From: Nemopilema nomurai
Taxonomy: Eukaryota; Cnidaria; Scyphozoa; Rhizostomeae; Rhizostomatidae
Direction of reading: 5' to 3'
DNA: 64,000 bases
NCBI GenBank assembly: GCA_003864495.1
Contig: ML133387.1
Coordinates: 352,634 to 416,633 of the forward strand
In this document: piece after piece, positions 46,401-54,750 of the stretch
How positions within the stretch are numbered: position 1 is the stretch's first letter
Layout: each line of letters opens with the position of its first letter
The notes under the pieces: model-generated
Database searches by the model: none
Seen by the model: only the letters and a program-made list of their open reading frames with translations
Told to the model about the DNA's origin: nothing
Translations under genes and position numbers: made by a program

Positions 46401-49400
46401 ATAGATAGGCATCAATGACTAAAATCCAATACAACTTTGGAAGAAAGCCTATTTGAACATTATGCAAATTTGTATATATGTTGATTTTTGCTTTTTATGA
46501 TTTTGTAGCTCCTGGTAATGGTGCAAGCAGTACACAGGCAGGGAGTGGAATTCAGCGCAACTCAATTATTGCTGCTGCCGCAGGTGTAACTGTCTCTTTG
46601 TGCTTCTTGGCTTGTATTGGTTTGTACATACGCTACCATCGCAAGACACGCAGGCTGCAAATGAAGTTTGATACAGAATACGAGCTTGCTGCTCATAGGT
46701 ACATTTTCTGGAATATTTTGTATATATATATAAGAGTTTCTTTTCCATGAATTAGCCTAAAGCACCTGCCAATGGCTTCCTAACACAATTCAATCTTTTT
46801 ATGTGCATGTTGTTTTACAGTTGGTAGTCAGTTCCAATTTTCACATACTTATACCCCTAATTAATTTAGCCTTAAAATGATGAACTAAGTTTTGTACTTT
46901 GTAATTTTCATATGTATCAACAAAAGTTTACATTTAATACATCATTACCTCTGTATCATGCTACTGCGTGTATAATTCTGCATGGATATCTGATGTGTAT
47001 GTCTCAAATATTCCTGTATGTTTTCACTTAAGGGAAACAAGGCAAGTCAAAGATCAGCATGATTTGGTTAACCATGTGTATGAAGAGGAAGATGATGCTC
47101 CACCTAGACCAATTTTCAACCCAAAGAAGGCAAAAACAAAGAAGTGGAATAAGCTATCAAGACATAGACGATCTTTGAGGATTCCAGTTGAGGTTAACCT
47201 ACCTCCAGCCTACCCTCAGTCTGTGTCAACCCCTGCATCCCCTGGATCCGTAATGCGAGTGCTTGAAAACATTCCTGAAGAACATGAGGAAAACAAAGAA
47301 GATACAGAGGAAGAATGTGATGAAGAAATGAGACCAATGTTGGCTAGAAATTGTAAAGAAACTCATTTGGACAAAAAGCCTGCTTGCTCTCAAGGTATGT
47401 GCAAATATAAATATATATATACTTGCTTGTATTTGTGCATACAGTATGTGTGTGTTTGCTTTTTAGGTAGAAGGCAATAGATTTTCAAGAGATATTTATA
47501 AAGCCGTTTTTGTTTTTTGGTGATATTGTTTCAATTACTTCAAATTGTTTGATTTGTTTACAGATGTTGATGAGACTACAAGATGTCCAGGTAAAAGATG
47601 CAAGCGATCAAGAACCTCCCAGAGTGGGCATGTTGAAGTAAACCTAGCCGGTGACAGAGCAGGTGGTCAAGATCACCATGATAGCACTGAGAATGGGGAC
47701 GGTCTCTACCATGTTTTGAATGACCACTGGAGGCAACAGTTTAAAGGCTATATCCTAAAGCAAGATGCAGTTGCCATAGAACCCAGACCCTTTTCTAAAG
47801 GTTTGTTTGTTGCTCAGATTGGTAGCTAACTGTTAAGGTAACCATGTTATTATATATAATGTTCATGAAGTTTCAAAGTGAATATATTTTCAATAAAAGT
47901 TCAATGGATTTTTGCTGTTTTGAATAAAAACCTTGCTGCAGATGTTTATTATATTGCATAATATTTGAGGAAAGCTTAATAATTAACAAAATGAGGAAAA
48001 AATCAAATATGCATATCCGGTGACTATCTAACTGTTTTTATGTGTCAAGACTCACAGTTAGCTGCATTTAGAGTACATTTGTAGAGACTACTTTTATCAT
48101 GTTTCAAATGATAGCATAGTTTGATTTTTTCACTGACAGGTGCCTTTGGCTATGTGCACAAAGGAAGAGCCAAGATTACAAGACAGGATGACAAAGTAAT
48201 GCTTGTTGCAGCCAAAATCATGAAAGGTGGGGAATAGATTGAATGAGATGCATAAAGATTACGAAATTACTTTACCCTCTTCTTGCAAGGATGATTTTCT
48301 ATTAAGAGGAACCCCTTACTATCACCATATATGGGACAGTTTTATCAAAACATAACTACAATATGGATGATGTTTTATAATTCAAGAAGACTTAAATAAA
48401 GTATACTGCAACTTGAAGTGGCAGAATTCTGACTAAAAATACACAATTCATACATTGCAAAACCTCACTGCATTTGAAAATTTCTTTTTACTTTCCATGA
48501 AAATAGCATGCTTGGTAAAATATTTTTAACATGAAAACCGAACAAAAGTGACACAAGTCCACCTGCATAATTTTAAAAATTTGAAAGTACTTTCCATCAA
48601 CTCTGTACTGATTGGGTTTTATATTTGCTTTTGACAGATTCAATGGATTTTGAGACAGTTTCTGCATTTGTCTCAGAAGCAGTCATAATGTCCAAATTTG
48701 AGCATCAAAATATTCTTCAGCTTTTGGGGGTTGTAATACAAGGAAATGCTCCACCAATGATGGTAACACCATACATGAAGCATGGAGATTTGAATCAGTT
48801 CTTGCGTAATGCAAGAGCCACACCAAGAAAGCCTCAGGTTTGTAGCCATTGGACCACTAAGTTTCGCTTGATACTGTTTTGCTGATGAATCAATACTTAC
48901 CTACATACTGATACTTAGTGGAATCTCTTTATTGCTTTTATTTGTAATTTCCATCATCAAGTTGTCAGTTTCCATTTTTATGCTTTCAATGTGATTTTTA
49001 CTCATTTCATTAGGCTAAACATGTACATATATATATATATATAATCACAAGGCAAATGTTGACAAGAGGAAAATTTCTTTCCACAAGGGTGCTACCCAAT
49101 TGTATTGAGCCACTCTTGGCCAGAATCAAACTCTAGCTTCCTGCTTCAAAGAACCCCACTTATTCTACTGAGGAAAACGGCATATATATATATGCAATGT
49201 CTGTGTATTGGTCTCTCGTAAGAGTGCTCAATATGTTAAAGTAGAGCTAGACATACATGAGAAATAAAAGATGACATACACGATGTTTTCATATATATAT
49301 ATACTTCTGAAAACATCTATATGAATCTATATATATATATATATATATATAATTATATATATATATATATATCCCTGTGATCTGTGATATATCTATATAT

Positions 49401-50743
49401 ATAGATTCAGATGTTTTCAGAAGTCATTAAAGTCCACATTGTCTGCTGATGCTCTACATAAAAGTAAACTGCCAACTTTTATTTTCTTTAGCTTCTGAGC
49501 ACACGTCAGCTTGTTAATTTTGGACTTCAAATTGCAAGGGGGATGAATTATCTAGCCAATATGAGATACGTTCACAGGGATCTAGCAACAAGAAATTGCA
49601 TGTAAGTTTCATCATTGAAGCCGATTCAACTCCTTTATCCAGAATTGTTCTAAGTAAATACCACTGTTGTTTTGTTATTTTTGCTTTTTGTAAGATTTTA
49701 GACGTATTAACATTTCAGCTTGCAAGGAAAGGACAATCACATTTGCAGTTTTTCGTAATGAAGGGTTCTTATTTGAATTTTCCAATCTTTCAGGGTCAGT
49801 GAAGAACTTGAAATCAAGATATCTGATTTTGGCCTTGCAAAAGAAGTTGGGCATGATGACAGTTATGTTATGGCAAAGAAAACAAAACTTCCTATCAAAT
49901 GGATGTCAATTGAAAGCCTAAATGGTGTATTCTCAGAAAAAAGTGATGTGGTAAGTCTAGTGTAGGGCATGACTTTAATCTAATTAGCATTTGTCATTAC
50001 TACTACAAATCAAGCTACACAAACTTTGTTGGCTTTTGACTAGTTTATATTTTATGTTGCTTATTTTTCAATGTTGCCTGATGTTTTGCATGAATTAGAA
50101 ATTGGCTTTCAGTACTGTGGTTCTTTATTGGTATTGAGAAGCTGCTACTAGTATTCAGAATTCTTGGTATTTATATTTGCCTTTATTTTCTTAAAAGTGG
50201 TCATTTGGAGTTGTTCTTTGGGAGCTTATTACACTGGGTAAGCAACCATACTCAGGTGTAGATGGTATGGCTATGGAAGAACATCTGCTAAAGGGGGAGC
50301 GCTTACCACAGCCAAAGAACTGCCCAGACGAAATGTGAGTAGTCTTGCAAAGACTTTCTGCATAATTCTGTATAATTGTACCATAACAGTTTTTTTCATT
50401 GTACAATGTTCAGTTTATGCATTTTTAAATAAAGCATGCTGGTATAGTCTAGGTTTGGTTTCTTGGTTTTTAAGTATTTACTGCTTATGATGGATGTTCT
50501 ATCAGTCATGCAACAATCTTTTCTTGTTCCTCTGGATGTCACTTTTGGTATTCATAGTATCTGTTATATTTTTGTTCTTTTATTATCAGGTATACCATAA
50601 TGAGACTTTGCTGGCGAGAAAATCCTAGCGAAAGACCGAACTTCTCAGGGCTTTGTGAACGAATATCGTCATACGAGTCAAAGTACAAGAAGTACTCCTT
50701 GGACTTCACCTTGACAAATTCACAGCCTGTTTTGTCAGCATGA
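43283..50743 (+). CDS. RYK: WIF-domain receptor tyrosine kinase, RYK/Lemon-like (13 exons, 733 aa)
   Basis: Join of 43283-43436, 43544-43725, 45695-45794, 46025-46156, 46509-46698, 47033-47394, 47564-47800, 48140-48226, 48638-48837, 49492-49601, 49794-49950, 50198-50334 and 50590-50743, phases consistent. Layout: signal peptide about 9-38 (hydrophobic [11 protein letters not shown]); WIF-like ectodomain about 45-188 ([16 protein letters not shown]); transmembrane helix about 209-230; a long acidic/basic juxtamembrane region; kinase about 440-715. Kinase residues: Lys478 (VAAK), Glu495, HRDLATRN with Asp578, DFG Asp596, APE-like SIESL, SDVWSFG. The P-loop reads S-K-G-A-F-G with the first Gly replaced by Ser451. 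RYK-type receptors bind Wnts through the WIF domain. Known RYKs are mostly pseudokinases; this one looks catalytically competent. The ATG at 43307 (residue 9) has the better Kozak context. Confidence 0.85.
43544..43725 (+). CDS. RYK: Receptor kinase exon 2: WIF-like domain, first half
   Basis: It encodes RDFTLFRNF through the strand [12 protein letters not shown], which parallels the TNFLHFTW strand of RYK WIF domains. GTAAGT donor, phase 0. Confidence 0.75.
43726..45694. other. Receptor kinase intron 2
   Basis: A 2-kb GT-AG intron. ORFs such as 44664-44918 have no recognisable features; nothing else is seen. Confidence 0.6.
45695..45794 (+). CDS. RYK: Receptor kinase exon 3: WIF-like domain, middle
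   Basis: It encodes [16 protein letters not shown] and [10 protein letters not shown], matching the Y.L.F.V......A and G.VP positions of the WIF domain. Confidence 0.75.
46025..46156 (+). CDS. RYK: Receptor kinase exon 4: WIF-like domain, end
   Basis: It encodes [13 protein letters not shown] and LQFSANFT, matching the F.V.L.CTGK and L...NLT positions of the WIF domain, with one N-glycosylation site (ANFT). Confidence 0.78.
46509..46698 (+). CDS. RYK: Receptor kinase exon 5: transmembrane segment
   Basis: A Gly/Ser-rich stem is followed by the membrane helix [20 protein letters not shown] and a basic stop-transfer cluster ([10 protein letters not shown]). Phase 2 donor. Confidence 0.85.
47033..47394 (+). 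CDS. RYK: Receptor kinase exon 6: cytoplasmic juxtamembrane region
   Basis: The 362-base exon encodes low-complexity cytoplasmic sequence: an acidic-to-proline-rich start ([12 protein letters not shown]), a basic [19 protein letters not shown] run and a long acidic stretch. No folded domain is recognised. Confidence 0.8.
47564..47800 (+). CDS. RYK: Receptor kinase exon 7: juxtamembrane region to start of kinase
   Basis: It ends with [17 protein letters not shown], the first kinase strand leading into the glycine loop. Here Ser sits where most kinases have the first loop glycine. Phase 1. Confidence 0.8.
48140..48226 (+). CDS. RYK: Receptor kinase exon 8: glycine loop and catalytic lysine
   Basis: Too short for a long ORF, but clear from phase and motifs: [12 protein letters not shown] then MLVAAKIMK with the ATP-binding Lys. 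The donor GTGGGG is weak, the least typical in this gene. Confidence 0.8.
48638..48837 (+). CDS. RYK: Receptor kinase exon 9: helix C and hinge
   Basis: It encodes [20 protein letters not shown] (helix C Glu and the H.N....L motif) and [17 protein letters not shown], the hinge and helix D. Confidence 0.88.
48838..49491. other. Receptor kinase intron 9 with AT microsatellites
   Basis: Several (AT)n runs occur at about 49026-49042, 49180-49193, 49291-49302 and 49329-49371, the last two inside a palindromic structure listed separately. Confidence 0.75.
49282..49425. repeat. AT-rich palindrome with unique arms
   Basis: The arm CTTCTGAAAACATCT (49304-49318) pairs with AGATGTTTTCAGAAG (about 49409-49423). 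A partial third copy, GATGTTTTCA (49282-49291), also pairs with the left arm. The spacer is mostly (AT)n, so this could extrude as a cruciform. Confidence 0.7.
49492..49601 (+). CDS. RYK: Receptor kinase exon 10: catalytic loop
   Basis: It encodes [20 protein letters not shown] and LATRNC: a complete HRDLATRN loop with catalytic Asp and Asn. Phase 2, GTAAGT donor. Confidence 0.9.
49794..49950 (+). CDS. RYK: Receptor kinase exon 11: DFG and activation segment
   Basis: It encodes [14 protein letters not shown] with an intact DFG, one activation-loop Tyr (DDSYVMAKK), then [11 protein letters not shown], the tyrosine-kinase P+1 loop. Confidence 0.9.
50198..50334 (+). CDS. RYK: Receptor kinase exon 12: C-lobe
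   Basis: It encodes [20 protein letters not shown] and [10 protein letters not shown], standard C-lobe motifs of tyrosine kinases. The acceptor (cttaaaag) is weak in pyrimidines but the phase fits. Confidence 0.9.
50590..50743 (+). CDS. RYK: Receptor kinase exon 13 and stop
   Basis: It encodes [20 protein letters not shown], the terminal kinase helix with the CW..NP..RP motif, and a short tail. The stop TGA is at 50741-50743. Confidence 0.9.
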
Positions 50744-52857
50744 TATATGTAAGTGTGTAAATAAACCTGTAAATATGATTTTTTCTATCATGTCAGTTAA
50801 TATAGTAAATTATTTTTCAATTTCACACACTTGGTTCTACTTAACTCAGCTCTACTCTTCCTAACTGCTAATTCGCCTAGGAAAGAATACAATATCAGTA
50901 ATGTCAAGATAAGTTCCCAAAAGAAATAGACATTTTTTACCTGTCTTGTAACTCAAAATTTGCTAGTGACAATTTTTGATAATGCTGGCAAGACAGCTTT
51001 TGGTCTTTGATTATTACTGATAGTTGAATATTCTTTCCTTGAAACAGATAACCTTCATTTCCAAACTTTATTTATTGTTTCATATAGCTTCATCATTGAA
51101 GTTCCTATTTTCATTCCCAATTGGAATATTGCGTTAATTTTTATACCCATCATATCACTTACCTTACTAGAGTTTGTATCATTAAAACACTCATGTTCGT
51201 TCTGCAAAGTTGTACATCCAATACACGACCAGTAAAATGTGATATTGAATAAGGCATGTATATTTGCAAGGTTGTTAAGGAAAATGCATGCTGCTGCTGT
51301 TTAGGAATGTCCTAAGTTATTCAAAAAGGACTAACTAACTGGTTTCATTTTCTCTGCCCACTTTTAATTGTGAGTACAAACAAGGATTTAAGAACTGTTC
51401 TTTCCTATAAAAAGCGGTTTACTTGAACAGCAACTGAGTGTGCAAATGATTGGCTTTACATAGCTGTTAACTGCATGGGAAAGCATTGCAACCATCTTTA
51501 GCTGCAGGTGAAATTAGCCAAAAAAAATTACAACTTGTTTTTGGGTTCCAAATGCCAAATTTTTTGGCATGAGAAAGTTTGCCCGTCCCAAACTCTTGCA
51601 TCTTCAACATCCATGCATTTATACTTCAATCGTTTTTGATGTAAAGATTGGGTTCCTTTATTTATCTTTGCATGTATTTATTTTCAAAAATAGTATTGTT
51701 GATTGTTCAAATGGGAAAACGTTGACGCTTCGATAATTCGGAATTCTTTGTAAAAATTGATTCATAGAGTGTTTTTAAGATTATAGTTTATCGTTACCTC
51801 CGTACCTAATTATGAATATAATTCATATGAACCCTTTCTCGCTCAAAACTCGTTAGAACATCGTTGATAATTGAGGTATGTTTGACAATTTTGTAATTCG
51901 TTGATTATGAATCGCTACAAACATAGGCCTCCGGCGCATGGTACCTGTTAGTACGTTGAGAATGACCCTCCCAGGCACAAAAACACGACCCCCCTCCCCC
52001 TTGGATCCATTGTTTAGCCCCAAGGCCCCTCGTGTAAAGTGGCATTCGGCCGGTCGTTCTCGTTTCTCGTTGATAGCACCCTTCTGCTGTTTTGCGGATG
52101 TCGCTAGTTTTGGACTGTTGACAAAAACTGGTTGACAGAACAGGTTTTCGTTGGCAGTTTGCTGGACCTGCGCCTCACCTCCATGTTGTGTATGCTTTGT
52201 ATTGTGTACAACCCACGACGGCGGTATAATGTTGTAAATAGTTAGAATGTCACGTTTGGTCGCGGGATATTCGCAGGTTGTTCGCGGGAAGTTTATGAGC
52301 TGCATGTACCCTTTCACATACTGCTCCCCTGTCAAATCCCATGTTCTTTGACATACAGCGTTACGGTTTATATCTGCACCACTTCCACGCCCTTTGCTTC
52401 ATATTCTCGTTTTCAGCAGTATGCATTTCGTAAATTTCTACGATGAACACAAATTCTTTCTTCGTCGTTTTCAATTCACAGTTCAACGCAGTAATTTGTC
52501 CTGATGTGGAGGCGTGTTTCCTGAAATTGCGCCATTTCCATCCAGTTCCTATAATCTAACTGCGATTCGCGAACCCTTCGTTGGTAAATTTCTCCATAGC
52601 ATGATACTGTAAATTACAATTGGTAAAAACTGTAAATAATATTTGTAATAGATCATTGTGTTTAGGGCAACCTTCTTTCCGTAAATACCAACGTAATTTG
52701 AATGGTGGCAACTTGTGTAAATATATATTATTTGTCTAATGGTATGATGAGACTTACTCCATTAGTTGAAGATCTCAGTTAATTTTCTCCATAAAATACA
52801 TCCAGAAAATTAAAGCAAGTCTCTTTTTTTCTTTTTTCTGTCCTACATTTATGTCAG
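50744..52857. other. Intergenic region between the receptor kinase gene and the piggyBac ORF
   Basis: It should contain the kinase 3' UTR and the 5' part of the transposon or PGBD gene. A GC-richer block at about 51920-52330 has frames on both strands (160 codons on -, 65 on +), none recognised. It may be a promoter or 5' exon region. Confidence 0.5.
50760..50765 (+). promoter_or_regulatory. Poly(A) signal AATAAA of the receptor kinase gene
   Basis: AATAAA lies 17 bases after the stop codon. That is close, so it may be used weakly or with a very short 3' UTR. Confidence 0.4.
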
Positions 52858-54750
52858 CACCGACAAATTGGCCAACTATTGCGATTTGTCTTTGTTTCGG
52901 GTGCTTTAAACTTTTTTAAGGGTAATGTTGCAGCTCACAATGTTGCAGAAACTGGGCCAGTAATTGTCTGGGGAAGAGGTCAAGAACCGAAAAAAGCTCT
53001 GGACTTTTTCCTTCTTTTCTTTCCTTTCCAGCTAATGCAAACTATTGTTAATAATTCAAACTTGTATGCTGTTCATGGTGAAGGGATTGGCAAAAGTTAC
53101 ATGGCGCAGTCCCAGGGTGAACTTGCATGGAGAAAAATTGATTTGATGGAGTTTCGCAGGTTTCTGGCCTGCCTAATTTATATGGGCATTGTCAAGACAC
53201 CCACACGAGAAAACTATTGGCAAAATGACATCCTTTTTTCTGGATTGTTAGGGTCAATGTTTCTGCCAACATTTAGAAGGTATTGTGCAATTCTTGCAGC
53301 CTTACACTGTGTTGATCCAGCTAATGAAGACAGATTGGATCCTTTGTCCAAAGTTAGAAATATTTATGACTTTCTTCGCAGCAGATGTAAAGAACTTTTT
53401 GTTCCAAAACGTTGTGTTTCCATTGATGAAAGAATGGTGAAGTCTAAAGGAAGATTCTTTTTCAAACAGTACATCAGAAATAAACCTACGAAATGGGGTT
53501 TTAAATTATGGGTTTTAGCAGATTCTTCCACTGGCTATAATTGGGATATGGTGGTGTATACTGGCAGAAAGAGAGGCGATGGATGGGATGACTTCACAGT
53601 GAATGAAGGCAACTTTCAAGGAATACCTGAAGGATTGGGTAGAAAAAGTCTCATCACAGTGGCAGATGAAACTTCTGGCTTGTTGTCTCAGCTAGCAGCA
53701 AGAGTTGTTATCAAGCTGACAGAGCCTTTGAAGAATAAGGGATACATACTGTTTGTTGATAACTACTATACAAGCATTCCTTTATTCCAATATCTTTCAT
53801 CTGTTGGGATACATGCAGTTGGAACCATAAGAGAGAACACAACTTCTTTTCCAGAAGCAATGAAAAACAGGGCTGCATGGGGTAAGAAAAAAGACAGAGG
53901 AACAGTGAGGTATGAAAGGATTGGTGCAAGTCCTCATGATGTCTTACTTCTTCAGTGGGTTGATAGGAATGTTGTTTCCATTCTTTCCACTTACCATTCT
54001 GCAAATGACTATGGCTATTGTAGAAGAAATCTGAAAGATGGTGGTCATCATAGAAGGGTTGATATTATGATGCCACAATGCATAAAAGATTATAATAATG
54101 ACATGAATGGAGTTGATCTTTCAGACCAAATGTATCAATTGTATTCTGTACAATATCGAACCAAGAAGTTTTGGAAGACACTGTTCTTTCATTTTATTGA
54201 TATTGCTCTGTGGAATGCATTTGTCTTTTGGTCTGAAATGAAAAACCCCACATCTGAACAAAAAATGCCAGAGAAATATACATTCCTCAATTTCAAGATG
54301 GAACTGGTTAAACAATTGGCTGAAACAGACCAAAAGGCAATCAAAGATTTTGGAGATGCAAACAGAATTCAGCCGTATGCCTCTCTTGATGCCAAAACAA
54401 AGGATATTGATAGCTTTGCAAGTGAAGCAACATCACATGCTGTCAAAAGAATGGTAAAGCAAGCAGCTAAAAGCAGAGAGGGGTGCACCAAAGAACAAGA
54501 ATGGGATGGAAGAATGACCCCTGGTCATTTACCTGTCAAACTGGACAAGCCCCGCATCTGCAAAGTTTGCTCTGTGCTTTCTACTGTGCATGCAAGTGAC
54601 AACACAAAAAGACCCAAAAGGTCCATGTTTGCTTGTGTCAAATGTGACATTCCACTATGTATTGGTGAAAGGAATTGCTTTCTTTTCTTTCATTCTCCAG
54701 AATTCAGCCAATACAAGGAACCATACTTGGAGCATTGTCGTCATAGTTGA
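52858..54750 (+). CDS. piggyBac-family transposase (PGBD-like), DDE_Tnp_1_7 domain, N-terminus unresolved
   Basis: One long frame of more than 620 codons ends at TGA 54748-54750. Counting from the codon at 52879: catalytic Asp183 (SIDERM), Asp294 (LFVDNYYTS), Asp413 and Asp416 (MNGVDLSDQM), the piggyBac triad plus the extra aspartate. The C-terminus has a Cys/His-rich domain (RICKVC..FACVKC..PLCIG..C), as in piggyBac DNA-binding RING-like tails. The enzyme cuts and pastes at TTAA sites. There is no ATG at the frame start (first in-frame ATG 53035, inside the conserved FFLLFFPFQLMQ region). A strong acceptor, a pyrimidine run then CAG at 52857, suggests an unidentified upstream exon. No frameshift or internal stop is seen, so it is a young transposon or a retained PGBD gene. 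Confidence 0.88.
   Translation, partial: HRQIGQLLRFVFVSGALNFFKGNVAAHNVAETGPVIVWGRGQEPKKALDFFLLFFPFQLMQTIVNNSNLYAVHGEGIGKSYMAQSQGELAWRKIDLMEFRRFLACLIYMGIVKTPTRENYWQNDILFSGLLGSMFLPTFRRYCAILAALHCVDPANEDRLDPLSKVRNIYDFLRSRCKELFVPKRCVSIDERMVKSKGRFFFKQYIRNKPTKWGFKLWVLADSSTGYNWDMVVYTGRKRGDGWDDFTVNEGNFQGIPEGLGRKSLITVADETSGLLSQLAARVVIKLTEPLKNKGYILFVDNYYTSIPLFQYLSSVGIHAVGTIRENTTSFPEAMKNRAAWGKKKDRGTVRYERIGASPHDVLLLQWVDRNVVSILSTYHSANDYGYCRRNLKDGGHHRRVDIMMPQCIKDYNNDMNGVDLSDQMYQLYSVQYRTKKFWKTLFFHFIDIALWNAFVFWSEMKNPTSEQKMPEKYTFLNFKMELVKQLAETDQKAIKDFGDANRIQPYASLDAKTKDIDSFASEATSHAVKRMVKQAAKSREGCTKEQEWDGRMTPGHLPVKLDKPRICKVCSVLSTVHASDNTKRPKRSMFACVKCDIPLCIGERNCFLFFHSPEFSQYKEPYLEHCRHS

Noticed and set aside
51853..52335. 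160-codon - strand ORF upstream of the piggyBac ORF
   Set aside because: No family resemblance. The block is GC-richer and open in two strands, which fits a promoter or 5' exon region better than a real - strand gene, though I cannot exclude one.
53711..54004. - strand ORF inside the piggyBac transposase
   Set aside because: Shadow of the transposase frame, which carries all recognisable motifs.
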